Positions 13,405-42,223 of a stretch of 64,000 bases of DNA are shown here, piece by piece. Within the stretch, counting starts at the first letter, position 1, and every line of letters begins with the position of its first letter. The position numbers and the translations under genes are program-made. Below the pieces are notes generated by a model. That model worked only from the letters and a program-made list of their open reading frames with translations, was not told the DNA's origin and ran no database searches. Origin of the DNA: Pegea sp. RAD2-039 (taxonomy: Eukaryota; Chordata; Thaliacea; Salpida; Salpidae). The stretch is from NCBI GenBank assembly GCA_034620365.1, contig JAQGEQ010000299.1, positions 930,001 to 994,000 on the forward strand. Reading direction: 5' to 3'.

Positions 13405-16400
13405 ATGAATTTACTTGATTATCTGATAATTTTATACTTCGGATTTCACTTACCAGTTGGTAAGTATTTTTAGATAAAGATTTTTGTAATACTTTTTACT
13501 TGATAGATATAATAAAAAAACATTTTTATTAATATAAAAAATTTGAGGTTTAATTAATTGCATGAATATTTTATTTATTAATTTTATGAACAAAAACAAA
13601 TGTTTTTATTTTAGTTTTTATTTGTTCATCAGATGGATTTGGCCCTAACTCTAAAGTAAAAACCTTCAAAAATACAATTTTTTCTTTTTATTTTGCTATT
13701 TACTATGATTTGAATGAAGCAAATGCCACCTGCAACAATTATGGAGGATTTCTTGCTCATATCAAAACTAAAGAAACTCAAAATTTTATATTAAGACAAC
13801 TTGAAAATTACGTAACAGATACAGAATTTATTTATATATTTTTTATCGGATTGCATCAAATCGGTGATGATAAAACTTACTGGGAATGGTCTGATAGAAA
13901 AAAACTAACTTACAGTAACTGGAATCGAAATAATCGCTTTTATCATCGTTGTGCTGGAGTTGAAGTAAAACGACTACAGAATTTACGATTTTCTAGTTAT
14001 TGGTCTGATATCATTTGTGAGGATAAGAAAAACTTTATTTGCCAAAATAGTAAGTAAGTTTTTTGTTGTTTGTTTTATTTTACCATCAAAATCTATAAAG
14101 ATTATTTACTGTAAAAACTATAATAAATATTAATCTATTAACTTATTATAACAACTGAAAACTAATTTTGTTTCATAACAATAGCTAATCTTTCTAGATT
14201 TTGGAAGTAGTTTTATCTCAAAAACATCTTTATCCCTTGAAAGCAAGCAGGAAGATATCATCTGCACTATTATTGGAGATGAAAAATACTCAATCAAGTG
14301 GAAAAGGTTTAGAAAACGATCGTAGCTTTAATAGTTTATTTAGTAGACTTAAACATTTATTTTTACAGAAATAATATTTTGATATCATCATATTCTAAAG
14401 GAAGATTATATCAAAAATATGAGACGAAAGGTTATATAAGAACATCAACCATTGTCTTTTCAGAAGTAGTTCTTACTGATGATGGTGTCTATACATGTGA
14501 GGCTATATATAAAGAAATAAACACTTTGAAAAACCATGAGCTTGCTGTCAAAAGTTAGATTTTTTAACTTAAAAACTTGTGAAAGTAAATTTTCTTTTTT
14601 TCAGTACTTAAGTTTAATGATCCAATGCAACTAACTCCAGTCGATAAGCTAAACTTGTCACAAACCAACAATATTACTTGTTCAATAAGAAGTCGACCAC
14701 GATCTACTTTAACATGGAAAATTAATAACAAACTTGTAGAAGAAGATGAAAATAATTTTGTAATTCGTACTGAAACTTATCATTTAACAACAACCAGTAC
14801 ATTTACTTTAATTAATCCAATATCTTTTCAAGCCAACACTGAAATTTCTTGCTGGTCTAACGTTAAAACGAATCTTTATAAGAAGGTTTTAATCAATACA
14901 GGTAGATTACATTTTCATAGCTACATTGTCATGCACCAACGTATTCTTAGAACTAATTAAATTTTTAAATCTTTCAGACTTTTACGACTTTGATGGATAC
15001 AGTTATAAATTTGATTACCCAAAAAACAACAAAAATTTGTCTGGATTTTGGTACTCACTTCATAATGAAAATTGTAAAGTTTTTGCTTCAATTTTTTTCA
15101 AAATAGTTTTGTAATTGGTTTTCTCGATAACTATTTTCTAATCTTTAAACAGAATACTTTATTAACTCTTGTTTAAAAAAAACTAATTTGGCTTATTTAT
15201 TTTCATCTAAAACTAAACATGATATCAACTATTTAAATGAAATTCTAAGGAGTTACCGATGATGTTTTTGCAGATATTACATCAATAAGTATCAATGAAA
15301 GTCGTATTAGAGGCAAGTATACTTTTGGTATTAGCTAGATAAATTTAACTTAAGTCTTTTCATTCTCTTAAATAAGTATTGTTCAAGATAATTTATTTAG
15401 TGAACAATTGAAAAAGCTCTGTATACCTTTAAAAGAATTTTTGTAATATATTTTCTGAAATTGTTATAAAAATCATCTCTTATATCTAACCATTTGTATA
15501 AAACACTTTTAGGTTTGTTGTAAGTTTCTGAATTCGGAATATTTTTTTATTTAGGTGCCGAATTGCTAAGCGTGAAATCTTCTACAAACTGTAGCAGTGT
15601 AAAAAACATTTTATTTACCATCAACGATTACACACATTCGTCGCTTCCTAGTTTCCTTTTAACTCTTAATGATTTGAATGATTCAGCATTGAGTCAAAAC
15701 TATTCAAGTACAAAAAATACATTTTATGTCGAAAAGCTGCAATCAAATAAAGTTTATTCAGTTTCGGTAAAAGAAATATAAAATTCAGTTTATATTTGTT
15801 TAAATATTAAATTTTTTAGCTGAGTTTTCGACCGAAATATTGGATGACTGACTTAACATTAACACGAATAGTTGCAATAGAAGGAGTTGCTCCTGGTACA
15901 GTGAATGTCACTACAGCATATATTAAAAATGAAAATTGTAAACTGACTTTCAACTTTCCAAGAATCAATAAAGAAACTGCAATAGAGTGGATTCATGTAA
16001 GTCATTTATTAATTCATATAATTATTTGAATCTATATTTTTATGATGAAATATTTTCTACAGAATAATAATATAAGCTATCAATTTTAATAAATTCCAAT
16101 CCGTATAAATTTCTACCTGCAAAATGTCTAAATTCAACTTAAGTAGAATTACTTTATTCACAGCCAACATTATCTTCAAGAAATTATATTTTTTCAAAGT
16201 GTAGGTTTATGTTTATGAAAAAGAGGTATCAACAGGCGTCTATAATAACTTTACCAAAAAGTATAATTTTAGTTCACACAAGCAAAGCGTTCTATTAAAA
16301 ATCAAGCCTGCTGGATACATGTATGAAGGATATGTCACGTTAGAAAGTTGTCATAAATTAGTCGAATTCAAAAGTAAATTCAAATGCCAGCAATGTAAGT

Positions 16401-16739
16401 TAGCTGATGTTAACACTTCATTACTTACAATATAAAATAATTGAAGATTTTGAAGAAGACAGTCTTTCATATGTAGATTATATTGTGATGATAATTATTA
16501 TGTTCTCTGTTATTGCTGGTTCGATTTTCATTGTGTTAAAAAAGCGAGTTGAGAAACGAAAAGCTGAAGTGGTTACCAAGTTAGAAATTCGAGAAGAGGT
16601 CGGAACATTTCCTTGTTTTACTTTTTACGAGTTTTGTTATACGATATTTAATAATCTTTTTAAACAGACAAAAGAAAAGAAAAAAAGAAAAAAGAAAAAA
16701 GGGAAAATTAGTAAGAAAACAGATAAAAGGAATGATTAA
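13405..16739 (+). CDS. CTLD-Ig2-X-FN3(2) membrane receptor with polylysine tail (gene D), about 666 aa
   Basis: Exons: 13405-13459 (signal peptide), 13633-14049 (CTLD), 14198-14306 and 14369-14553 (Ig-a), 14605-14901 (Ig-b), 14978-15073 and 15274-15312 (module X), 15555-15766, 15820-15996 and 16205-16394 (two FN3 domains), 16447-16598 (membrane helix), 16668-16739 (tail). The lectin lacks the EPN triplet (a basic Asn/Arg segment lies there instead) but keeps WSD. Both Ig domains have the Cys-Trp-Cys core. Module X has lost both cysteines seen in its relatives; its first exon must use an early donor at 15074 to keep frame, and the next intron has a GC donor. The tail is very basic (KEKKKRKKKKGK) and has no tyrosine. 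The last exon could alternatively be spliced at 16710 to an exon near 16799, so the C-terminus is uncertain. Confidence 0.75.
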
Positions 16740-19016
16740 TATTTATATTAATTTCGCGAGTTGTATAGTCTGTGTTAAATGTTTTTTTTTCAATTTAGAA
16801 GCAAAGTAGTAAAAATGAAAAAGATTTGGTAAAAGCGAAAGAGAAACAGAAGAATAATGTGTTTTGATTTATAAATGATTGCTTTTATTGAAACAATAAT
16901 AATAAGAACAACCATAGATATCATTAGAAAATTATTCTGGAATCACTCTGTTTTTCAGCTAAATAATTTTCACAACTATTTAATGTCACTTTATAATTGG
17001 TTGTGAGTTGGTTTGACCTTTTGGTAACTGATGTGCTACCTAATAAATTGTGGTATATGTTTATATCAAATATAATTGTTTGTAGCTTTGTTATAGAACA
17101 TAAACACGTTTAGCTTTAGCTATATAGTAAAATATTTTATTTTCCAAGATATTAACAACTATTCTTTTTAATTACAATTAATTAGCAGAAAGTTCAGGCA
17201 AAGCTTTCACTGCTGTGTAAGATTAAACGGTTTTTACTAAATATTGTTTGAAATAATTGGAAAAACTTTTTATCGAAAATTAGACTAATGAAATTGTTTT
17301 GAGATACTTTCTTATATGATTCTGCTGCGGGAGTAATAAGCACGCTTAAGAAAAAAGTCAAAAAACGATTATTGAAACTCAATAAATATTTCTATTTAGC
17401 AATTAATGTTCAAGATCCTGGAAAATTATAACAACTCATAAATTAGTAATCAGATATAAAATAAAAGTATAAAACTGAATGTCTTTGAATGATGTTCATC
17501 ACAAAATTAGAAAGATAGAGAGTCAGGAGAAATGTTCAATTTTGAAATGTGAAAGTTTTGTTGTTACAAAACATGTTTTAGTATTTTTTGAATCATTAAT
17601 TTTGTAGTAATTTATTTTGATACAACCAAGCTTTCTGAAATATCTTCTACGGGTTAAGATTTTATTAAATATTGGCGTTAAACTAACTTTATGTAATATA
17701 TGAAGTATCTGCACTGTTTTTAAAGAAAATGTTTTCAACTTAAAGGGTAGCCGCCAATTTTATGAAAAGATTAAAATGACAACAAGATACTTTTACCTAC
17801 AATAAATATACAAGTTGATCAAATAAAGTCCTTGTTAAATCTGAACTGAACTATTTTGCTGGGATGCAAATATACAAAAACTCTATATAAAAGAAATTAA
17901 AGTTGCCGAAAAAATAAAAAAAATTTAAGCAAAAAAATCATTTACTTTAACAAAAGTTATTTCATTAAGCGTTTGCTAATGTAGACATTCTAAATCATTT
18001 TTATTTAATTTTAGCCAAAAAGTAGAATTTTAGTAGAACCCCAGAAACTTGGGAATTTCTTTAAATTTAATTGGATCACGAATTATATCCGCGCAAAGTC
18101 CATAAATTCAAGAGAGAAATATGAAATTTTTATCATAAATCAAAAATTATAAATATGGTTAGTATATTAGTGAATGATCATTATTTTTTTACAAAGATTC
18201 TTACAAAATGAGAGATTTTAGTTCTAGTTCAAGTTTTAAATCAAAGTTAAACACTTATTAGAAATTAATCAAATTTCCTGGTTAGTCCAGATATACGTCA
18301 CTTAGGTTGAGCTGATATCAATGGTAACTTCCTTTAGTTTAAAGGACAGAGCTTTGTTTTCCTTTTTTTATTTTTTTGTCAGAAGTTATTGATTTATTTC
18401 GATTGTTTATATTATATTTTAATCTACTTAAGAAATTGTGCTTAAGCTACTTCAGAAATAGGTAATGAAAGTTTACCATATTGTAGTTTTGCTGAAACTA
18501 ACATTATTTTTTATGGTAAATTTTGTCAAAGATTTAAAGGTATGGATCTTAAAATGCTAAACATAAAAAATAAAAGCAAGGTTTATTTAAAAGTTTTAAT
18601 GTATTAATTTGAGATAAAATAGAGCAATAGTGGGTAATGTAACTAAAAATTACATCAATTTGTTAAACAAAAAGTTCTTCAAACTTTCATGAAAGTAAAA
18701 AGTTAAGTATGCTCTATTTCGTACATCCGGTAAAGAACTGTTTCCTCGTTTCACCTAGAGTTATTGTGAATATAAAATGTTCAGAAAATTGTATTTTTTA
18801 ATACATCTGGTTTTTCAAGTTTTTAAATCTAGTTCTAGCAAATTAGTGTAAGCTTTTAGTAGAATAGCCTGGCAGATTTTTTTGAATATTTTATATTTTG
18901 AAATAAATTGTTTCAACTAATTTTTCGACTATCAATTTTTCAGTTTATAAAATTAAATCTAAATATATATATGAACATTTCTTTATCTTTGAGAAAACCA
19001 GAAAACTTCAAAAAAA
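16740..19016. other. Intergenic region between genes D and E
   Basis: The first part (16799-16867) contains a Lys-rich open stretch that resembles the tail of pseudogene A and may be an alternative last exon of gene D. Beyond that I see only AT-rich DNA with the presumed promoter of the phosphatase gene near its right end. Confidence 0.4.
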
Positions 19017-33961
<14,945 letters not shown>

Positions 33962-35172
33962 CTTCATCAAAAGATTTTACTTAAAGATCAATGTCATTAA
34001 GCTTTGTGAATAGCTTTGTTATTTGATTGGGGATAAGATATTAAATTGTTCAATCATCAAAGTGCAAAATCTTTTATAAAAAAATATATACATTGTTACA
34101 TCGCTTGTATTTTATTCTACTCTACAATGAATATTAGCGACTAAAAGCTGTTATTGCTCGTGTATAGATTTCTTTAGTCTTATTAAACACAAATAGTTTT
34201 TGATGTCTCTTTTAAGGAGATCTTACTTTAAGCTTTATTGTATATATTTTGAGGCATATGAAATGAAAGACAATTAAATTGACAAATTTGTTATATTCTT
34301 ATTTTTCCCAAAACTTATAAGTGTTTTATTTTCTCTTGTGACTAGTTTCTCTTCTTTTTTTGATTTCAATAAATAAATCTTATATAATTTAAGTCTTTGA
34401 AGTTATGTTTTACTTCTGATACTATCTTTCAGCTTAAAGTATAAATTGAAGATTGGTGTAGAGAGAAAAAGGCACAAGTTGAAATAATAAAGATTATAGT
34501 TTAATAATGGGCTACAAAAAATGTTAAAAAAAATTGATATTTATTTATAATTATTTAATAAATAAAGTTGCATTAATTATCATAAATAATTAAAGTACGA
34601 ATTCGTCAGTCTTACACATTTTCACAATCTTTAGAAAGAGAAATTTACATATTTATTTATTTCAATAAATGCGAAGGAGGGTACCTGAAAAGAGCACCTC
34701 TCGGTAATATACATTCTCACAAATAACATCTATTTAGCCACATGTTGTTTTATTTAATAAAACGTCAGTTGTAACGCGCGTTTACCTTGTAAGCTCTGAG
34801 TTGAGCTTATTTTATTCAAATTTAAAATCTAAAGTACATCTAATTTTTTCGGTAAATATTTTCTAATAATGTAGTGGTGACAAAGTAATAAAATCGATTT
34901 AGTCATATCAGTAATAAATAACTATAGATATTTTTACTAGTGACAGTAAAAAGACATTACAGTTACTATTAGATATAAATTTATCTAGTTCAAAAAGTTT
35001 TAATAGTATACTTTAATTGAATCTAAAATAATTTAAATACTATTTATTAATAATTATTTTTGTTTTTTATACTTGATTCTTATAAAATCTAATTCAAAAA
35101 CTTCTGTCATTAATAAACAAGCAAATTAATTTTCTAATTTTCCTTTTTTTGCTTTTATGTCAATCATAAGCT
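33962..35172. other. Intergenic region between gene E and the arrestin gene
   Basis: Holds the 3' flank of gene E and the presumed promoter of the arrestin gene. A less AT-rich patch at about 34,665-34,800 stands out and could be a 5' exon or promoter element; I cannot identify it. Confidence 0.4.
34368..34377 (+). terminator. Polyadenylation signals of gene E
   Basis: Two overlapping AATAAA hexamers about 410 bases after the stop codon. No earlier hexamer stands out in this 3' flank. Confidence 0.4.
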
Positions 35173-38034
35173 ATGGGTGTAAATGTATATTTTCAGTTGA
35201 CTAATAATCAAAATATTTTTCAACCTGGTGATTATGTGAATGGTCATGTAAATATTCAACTACAAAATGCTCTCACATCAATAAAAGGTTTGTTTGAACT
35301 CATATTTTTTATAAACTAACAACTTTAAAAATAATTGAATAATTAAACTGTAAGTAAACTTTGATTTAGTAAATTAGTTATAAAATAAATATTTCATTTT
35401 AAATAGATAATATATTGCAATGATTGTAATTTATTATAATTTAGTTATCATGCAATATTATTTTTTTATTAACTAATAATAAAGTTTTAAGCACAATGAG
35501 AAAAAAGTTAATATATACACAGTGTAAATAAGTTTAGAAGTGATTAATTCATCAGTAATTATTTTATATCAATTTTGAAGCAAAATATTTTGATTTAAGT
35601 TAATATTCTTCTAAGAATTTTATTAAAAAATGACAATTGAGTTTTCAGAAGTGGCGGTAAATCTATTAGGAAAATCTGAAGTCGATTGGACTGAAGCAAG
35701 CAGACGAAGTTCACGTAGATATTCAAAAAGTGAAGAATACTTTAATTTACAAGTTCAAGTCTTCAAACCAAGTTAGACGTTTTAATTTTTGTTTCTTATC
35801 TAATCGTGTACTGACCAATTTGAACATAATAACTTTTCATTTAGAATTATTTCATTAAATTTGATTTAATTTAGCTGCACACGAATATGAGGTGCTAGCT
35901 AATACTCATGCCAGGTCTTTGCTTATGTTTATTGGATAAAGCAAACTATACTCTAAGATGAAATATTTGAAAAAAAACACTGCAAATAACTTCAGATTAT
36001 CAAAATCTCACTCAATATAGTCTCTTTGAGTATCAATGACTTCTTGAAAACATTCTGTAGGAGTCACATGTTCACTTTCATTCAAATTTAACTCTATTGT
36101 CTTAAAAGGCACATTCATAATAAACTATGTTTGCTCTAGACTTACTGAACGATCAATTTCGTTTCTAGAATTTTTGTTGTCTAGAGCAATAATTTCTAAC
36201 CATAAATAGTCTTTTGATAATTTTATGTTTCTTGTTACCTTTTGTTTTCTTTTCTCATACTTTCTCAAAACTTCTACATCGATTTGTGTCCTTCTTAAAG
36301 ATTTTAATTAGATTTTGATTATTGTTTATAGTTTTGTGTTAGTAACTTAGCCAGTTTGTTTCGTCATGTTTGTTTTTAAAAGCTTGTTTCTGTATTGTTG
36401 TATATTTATATCTAATTTGAAATTATAATCTTTAAAAAGATTTGTTTAATTTATTTAAAATTATTAAATTAACTTATTTTTGTAATATATTGGAAAAATG
36501 TTATTTAATTTTCCACTTAAGTGATGCAATCTGCTCAAATGTTTATTCTTTTTATATTTTTGATTGTAAAGATTTAAATGAAGATGTATTAGCCGGAGGT
36601 CTTCATCAGTTTGCTTTTTCATTCCATCTTCCGACGCAAATTCCAGATTCATTCGATTGTAAAATGAAGTTTTTATGATTCAATTTTTTCTACATATTTT
36701 AAAATCATCAAAAAAGTAAATTTTGATCATTTTGAACAGTTCATGATGGAGCTGATGCCACTGTCACCTACATCTTGAAGTGCACTATCCACAGAAAAGG
36801 ATTTTATTTTAATATTTCCAAAAAACAAAACATTATTGTTCGTGGAAACCACCTGCAAAGCTACATAGATTCAGTTAGCCAAATTTTCATAAGCTTACTA
36901 TTACAATCGAGAGAACTCAATTGTCTGAGTGTTTAGTAAACCTTCACACTATTTAGTACTTGATAACTAAGTATTTGCAAAAGCACATGTGAAAAAGATT
37001 GACTCGACAGGCCACTGAAGCATCGAGTGATAGATACTTGTGTTGCTGCTGTTGTAGACATGGGCCTATAAAAGGTGAGATTCAACTCAACAAAAGTGTC
37101 TTTTCACAAGGCGAACCCATCTTTGCAAATGCTTCTATTGATAATCTCAGGTTTTTACTGATTTTTATCGTAATATCTCAGTTCTTCTGCAAATATTTTT
37201 GATTTCCAAATCCAGCTGATAAATATTTATTTGTTTAACTCAGCAAGACTTCTATATCATCGGTACAAATAGTATTGAGTAGAGAAATAAGCTTAAATAC
37301 GCACTCACGTCATATCTCATACAAAGAGGTCTTATCATCAATTGGAAATGATAAATGTCGTAAACAGCAAAGTCTATCACTCACCAATAGACTCATACAA
37401 GTTAGCTATTTTGCTCAAACTGCTATTTGAATATATAAATTATTGAATAAAATTCATCTTTGAATCAATCACAACATTTAATTGATTATTTGTTACAGTT
37501 ACCTTCATACTTACCTCCTTCAACTTTACCTTATTGCAATCTGATTAATATTGACTACTATATTGAAGTAAGCTTTTATCAGTTTAAATATTTGCATTTC
37601 AGTTGTGGTTTGGGTGTTCAACTTTGTATAATAGTCTTTTACTGATTGCATTTGAAAATTAATTTTGTTACTTGTAGATGTATATAAATATGCTAGTAGC
37701 TTGTTGCAGTTACGAGTATGATCGAATTGGATTACAAGCTTCCTCTTCTCATCAAAATCAATTCAAATCCTTATCCAACCGGGTTACAAACTCGATTTGG
37801 AGTACAACAACTTGGTTAATGCAAGCTTATATTTATAGATTTTTTAAGTAAAAATTGTATCTACATCTTATATAGTATCTGAAATCATAAATTTTTTCTT
37901 AAAATTCAATTTATATCATATCTCTTTCAATTAACTAACTATTCCAAATTTTTGTGTAATTAGAAGAGCCACCAAGTTACTTGGAAAGTTTTTCTGATCA
38001 GATTGTAGATGAAGGAGCAACCACCACAACATAA
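35173..38034 (+). CDS. Alpha-arrestin (arrestin-domain-containing protein) with PPxY motif, about 336 aa
   Basis: Exons: 35173-35287, 35649-35771, 36572-36658, 36740-36873, 37011-37150, 37244-37400, 37499-37567, 37700-37814, 37964-38034. The N-terminal arrestin fold shows FQPGDYVNGHVNIQL and AGGLHQFAFSFHLPTQIP, then ATVTYILKCTI. The C-terminal fold begins with a Cys cluster (YLCCCCCRHG) before FSQGEPIFANASIDN, as in ARRDC proteins, and continues with LPPSTLP and IELDYKLPLLIKI. Residues 316-319 are PPSY, the WW-domain ligand by which alpha-arrestins recruit NEDD4-type ubiquitin ligases to membrane cargo. The protein is shorter than most ARRDC proteins (often about 400), with only one PPxY seen. 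The join between 36873 and 37011 was chosen to keep frame and is the least certain. It sits inside the receptor cluster; a functional link is only suggestive. Confidence 0.8.
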
Positions 38035-38944
38035 TTTTATCAATAAAAAAATTTGTTATTTATCAAAAGCTGGTTACTACCTAAAGATGTAATTAACAGA
38101 AAACCATTTTATATGTTATCAAAACTCATTTTTTAGAAATAATAATTTCAACACTAGCAGAAGAGAATCAAAGTTGTTTGATTCTCTTTATGAATGTCTT
38201 CTTCATCTAAAGTACCATAAACAATATTTGATTCGATAGTCGAAATGATTGTTTATAAATGATGTCAGATTGCACTTTCAGTATCTTAGTTAATCATTTT
38301 CTTAATGCTAAAAGGATTTTTAGGAATTTGGCTCAAATCTCAACGCATTTACTTTCAGTGTTAAATTTAAAAAATTAAAAACGTTTTAAGAAAATTCTAG
38401 CAAACATTAATAAGAATGCCAACTTAAGACATATGCGTTAATTGAATGTAAACAAAAACGTCATTTTTTCTAAATTGCTTTTGCAATAGATTATCCTCGT
38501 AAAAGGGGATAAAAGATTATTACAAAATATTTCCTGATATGATAAAATAAAAACCTTCTTCAGCAAAATAATTCAATAGTCAGTTAATAAAAGTTTAAAA
38601 CAGTTTTAAGGACAAGAGCAAAATTGTAGCTGAGAGCTAATACTATTTATTTAATGAATTATATTCTCTGTTGAATGAGTTGTGAACTATTTTATTAAGT
38701 TAGTTGATAAATGGTTCAAGTTATCCTCAAGTAAAAGTTGTTTTTATCTACAATCAGCATAAACGAAAATCAAAAGTTATTTTTTAGAGATTTGTAGAAA
38801 CAATAAATACTTCTCCTATTTATTTAAAAAAAAAAAGGATATAAACAAATGGATATAACTCAGTAAACTATTTTGGGTTTTCAGAAAATATAAATAGCTT
38901 ATTTGAAGTGGGTAATAAAACAATATATTCATTTTTTCTCAAAT
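38035..38944. other. Intergenic region between the arrestin gene and gene F
   Basis: No exon or RNA gene recognised; presumed promoter of gene F at the right end. Confidence 0.4.
38042..38047 (+). terminator. Possible polyadenylation signal of the arrestin gene
   Basis: AATAAA only about 8 bases after the stop codon, which would give a very short 3' untranslated region. Chance in AT-rich DNA is possible. Confidence 0.3.
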
Positions 38945-41900
38945 ATGTTTAAAACTTTCAAGCAGAGCATCTGGTTACTTTTTTTTTGGAAAAATTTTTT
39001 CTTTATCGGTAGGTGTTTGAACAAAATAAATAATTATCTCAACGTATAAGTAACAATTATTTAAGTTTCAGTTGCCAATAATTTACCAGTCACATCTAAG
39101 CTTGCATCTCATAGAAACAGTATTTACTCTTTCTATAATGGAGCTTATAACTTTAATGAAGCAAATACGACTTGTAAAACAAAAAACGGATTTCTAGCTC
39201 AAATTAAAACCGCACAGGTTCAAAGTTTCATTGAACAACAAATTGAAGACTACAAATCGTATGCAGAACCTTGTTATAAAGATGGGTTTATAATTGGACT
39301 ACATCAAGTTGGTGAAAACAACAACCAATGGATATGGTCTGATAAAGAACCAGTTAACTATACACATTGGTATAAGACAGAACCAAATTATATCAACCAA
39401 AAATGTGCAATCGTAGGAAGGAAATCTAAATTGAAAAATTATGAATTTATAAACGAAAATGTCGACGACTTGTTTGGTTACTGGATTGATATTGAATGCA
39501 ATACTTTCAACAAGTTTATATGTCAAAATTGTGAGTAAAATATTGTTTAAGAGTGATAAAAACAAAAACAAACAATAAATATCAGTTTTTTAAAAATGCA
39601 CAAATATAATTAGCACGAAATTACTCTAACAGATGTTTAAAAAAATCTATTTGATACAGTATTTGGTAGTGGGTTTATTTCTCCAATACAACTTACTATA
39701 AAAAGTAAATTAGAAAGTTCAAATTGTACTGTTTATGGAAATTCAAGACATAATATAACTTGGAGCAGGTAAAAAATTATAAGGCTAACATATTTATATT
39801 TATGGTGTTTAAGGTGTTAAAAAAATTAATTAATTTATTAATATTATGAGAAACAACTAAAAAAAAATTGAACAGGAACGGCTCGTTTGTAACAACAGAC
39901 ACAAACGATAGGATTTACCAAATATATGATCGACAAACATACTATAGTACAACCACTATTGTATTTATTAATCCATTTGCTTATGATGATGGCACTTATA
40001 CATGTTTACTAATTGAAGAAAGTGTACAAGGGAATCAAACACAGCTAAAAAGCTTACAACTTAAAGTAGAAAGTATAACTTACTTTATTGTAAACATAAG
40101 CCTAGATATAAGAAGTGTTTAGTTGACACAAATTAAATCATGTCCTTAATTATAAGCATGATTATTATCTAGTGACATCTTTTGATGATGAAATGACTAT
40201 TTGCTCTGGGAATGAATTATCGTTTCTCAAAATTACAAAAATAACTTGCTCGATGAGAGGCCGCCCGATTCCAACATTGTCATGGAAAGTCAATAATAAA
40301 GATGTGAAGAACGATGCAAATATTTTTACAATTTTTTATCAAACAAAACAACTAAATGCATCAACTTTATTTTCACTGGTTAATCCAATTTCATTTCAAA
40401 AAGATACAGCGATTTCATGTTTTTCTGACAAAAAGGTTAATAATTCAAAAAGCGTGGCGATTAATTCAGGTTGGTGACATATAAAAGTGTTTTTCAATTA
40501 CTAACAGTTATTGAATATATTTTCACCAATTACAATAGAGCTCCATAGTTTTGACGGATTTAGTTATAAGTTGAACTTATGCAGTGTATGTGAAGATATG
40601 GCGAAGTTATGTAAAAGTATCAATGGGGTTTTTTTAAATAGTGAGTTACTTATTATCATACTTTAAGAAATTGTATTTAGTTAACTTGGTCAAAGTTAGC
40701 AGTAAACTTTTTTAAAAATAAGTTTTTTAAAAAGGAATTACTAATAAATTGCAAAATATTTCAAACAATTATAAAATTCTTGAACAAAATCAACGTTTTT
40801 TTAACGTTTCTCTCTTTTTATTGTAGCTTCAGATATAGCTCAGTGCCATTTAATAGGTAAGTGGTAAGTTTCAGCTTATAGATAAAACTATTTAAATATT
40901 TATTGTTTACTAAAGCTTTATAGTCATGACCTGAAGTTACATCAAGATAATTTTCATCATAAAAATATTTTGACATATTTTCCGAATTGTGTCAATAAAT
41001 TATTTCTTTATTCTTATAGCTGCTGAGATGCAAGACATAAGTCCCAGATCAAATATTTGTTATGGGAATGAAATGCTAATTGAGATAAAAGATTTCACCT
41101 TCTCACCACCAAACTTTACTTTGATTGTGGAAGGTTCCTCATTTCCGAAGCAAATCTATCTGACCGAGTTTTCTAAAATAAAACTGATAAATTTGAAACA
41201 ACGAACAAACTATTCAGTTTTGGTATGACTTAATTGAAAATAATTACATCAAGTGATTGTTTTGAATCTTTTTAGTTGAAGTATCAACCAACATATTGGA
41301 AATCTTCAATCGAGTTACAAAAGTTTTTTCAAACCAAAGGAACTATTCCTGATAATATTGATATTATTGAAGCAAATTTAACAAATGGAAGGTGTGAAGT
41401 TAGATACAATTTACCAAAAAATATTGATGAAAATCAAATTAAATGGATCAAGGTAATTTGTCTTAAACAAAAATTAAAAAAAAAACAATTTCTAAAATCT
41501 AAAAGTAGAAATTCAATCTTGCAAGGCATATAAAGAATAAAACTTTGTCGAGTATAATTACCTTATTCCATAACTTTAGCTGAATATACTAACTATTAAT
41601 GGAGGTATGATATCAAATCATACTGAATACCAACAACTTGTAAGCAAAGAAGAGACAAATCTTCTAACTTTCAACACTAGCTGTAGCAAATGTATATACA
41701 AGTTTACTATATCAGCTGTTAGTTGTTCTGGTGAATCAGGAAATGATACTAAACCTTTCAAGTGTTATCGGATAGAAACTTCTGCAGGTTATTATTTAAA
41801 GTTGATATTTTTAAATAATATTAGTCTTATGGTGACTTCGTAAAGCCTTAAGTCAGGTAATTTGCTTGATTTAGTTTTTACTTCCGATAAAATAGTCCTT

Positions 41901-42223
41901 TTTTAAAAAATGTATTTTAATAAATTTTTCAGATACTGCTTCAAATAACTTGAAAGTTATAATTACTGCTTTTTGTGGAATTATATTCATAATACTTTTG
42001 ATAACTTGCTTGATCTTTTGTAAATATCAGTGAGTAAAAACACTTGAGCCATAACAAGGTAACTAGTGTCAATCCAAATATTGTTTTGCAGAAACAGCTC
42101 GCAAGATCAGACAAAAGAAACCTCGTGCTTCAAGGTAATTGCTTTTCACATTTTAAAGCAAAGAGCAAAAATATCCATTAAATGAAAATGAACTTTTAGG
42201 AAGTCTCCCTGGAGAGGTTTTGA
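38945..42223 (+). CDS. CTLD-Ig2-X-FN3(2) membrane receptor (gene F), 669 aa
   Basis: Twelve exons in continuous phase: 38945-39008 (signal peptide), 39072-39530 (CTLD), 39660-39768 and 39876-40072 (Ig-a), 40173-40469 (Ig-b), 40539-40640 and 40827-40856 (module X), 41020-41222, 41276-41452 and 41580-41787 (FN3 pair), 41933-42029 (membrane helix), 42092-42134 and 42200-42223 (tail). The lectin keeps EPN and a WID box, so calcium-dependent sugar binding is plausible. Module X has four cysteines instead of two (LCSVCEDMAKLCKS then AQCHLIG). The helix (VIITAFCGIIFIILLITCLI) is followed by a tail of about 25 residues ending CFKEVSLERF, without tyrosine motifs apart from the membrane-proximal KYQ. 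Domain order equals gene D and one unit of gene E. Confidence 0.85.

Noticed and set aside
34665..34800. Less AT-rich patch as a tRNA or small RNA gene
   Set aside because: I could not fold a cloverleaf or see internal promoter boxes; left as an unexplained part of the intergenic region.
35876..35925. Possible extra arrestin exon (HEYEVLANTHA)
   Set aside because: It would end in phase 2, which breaks the frame of the next clear exon at 36572; direct joining of 35771 to 36572 fits the arrestin alignment better.
39299..39571. 90-codon minus-strand open frame
   Set aside because: It is antisense to the CTLD exon of gene F, which has clear homology, splice sites and phase.
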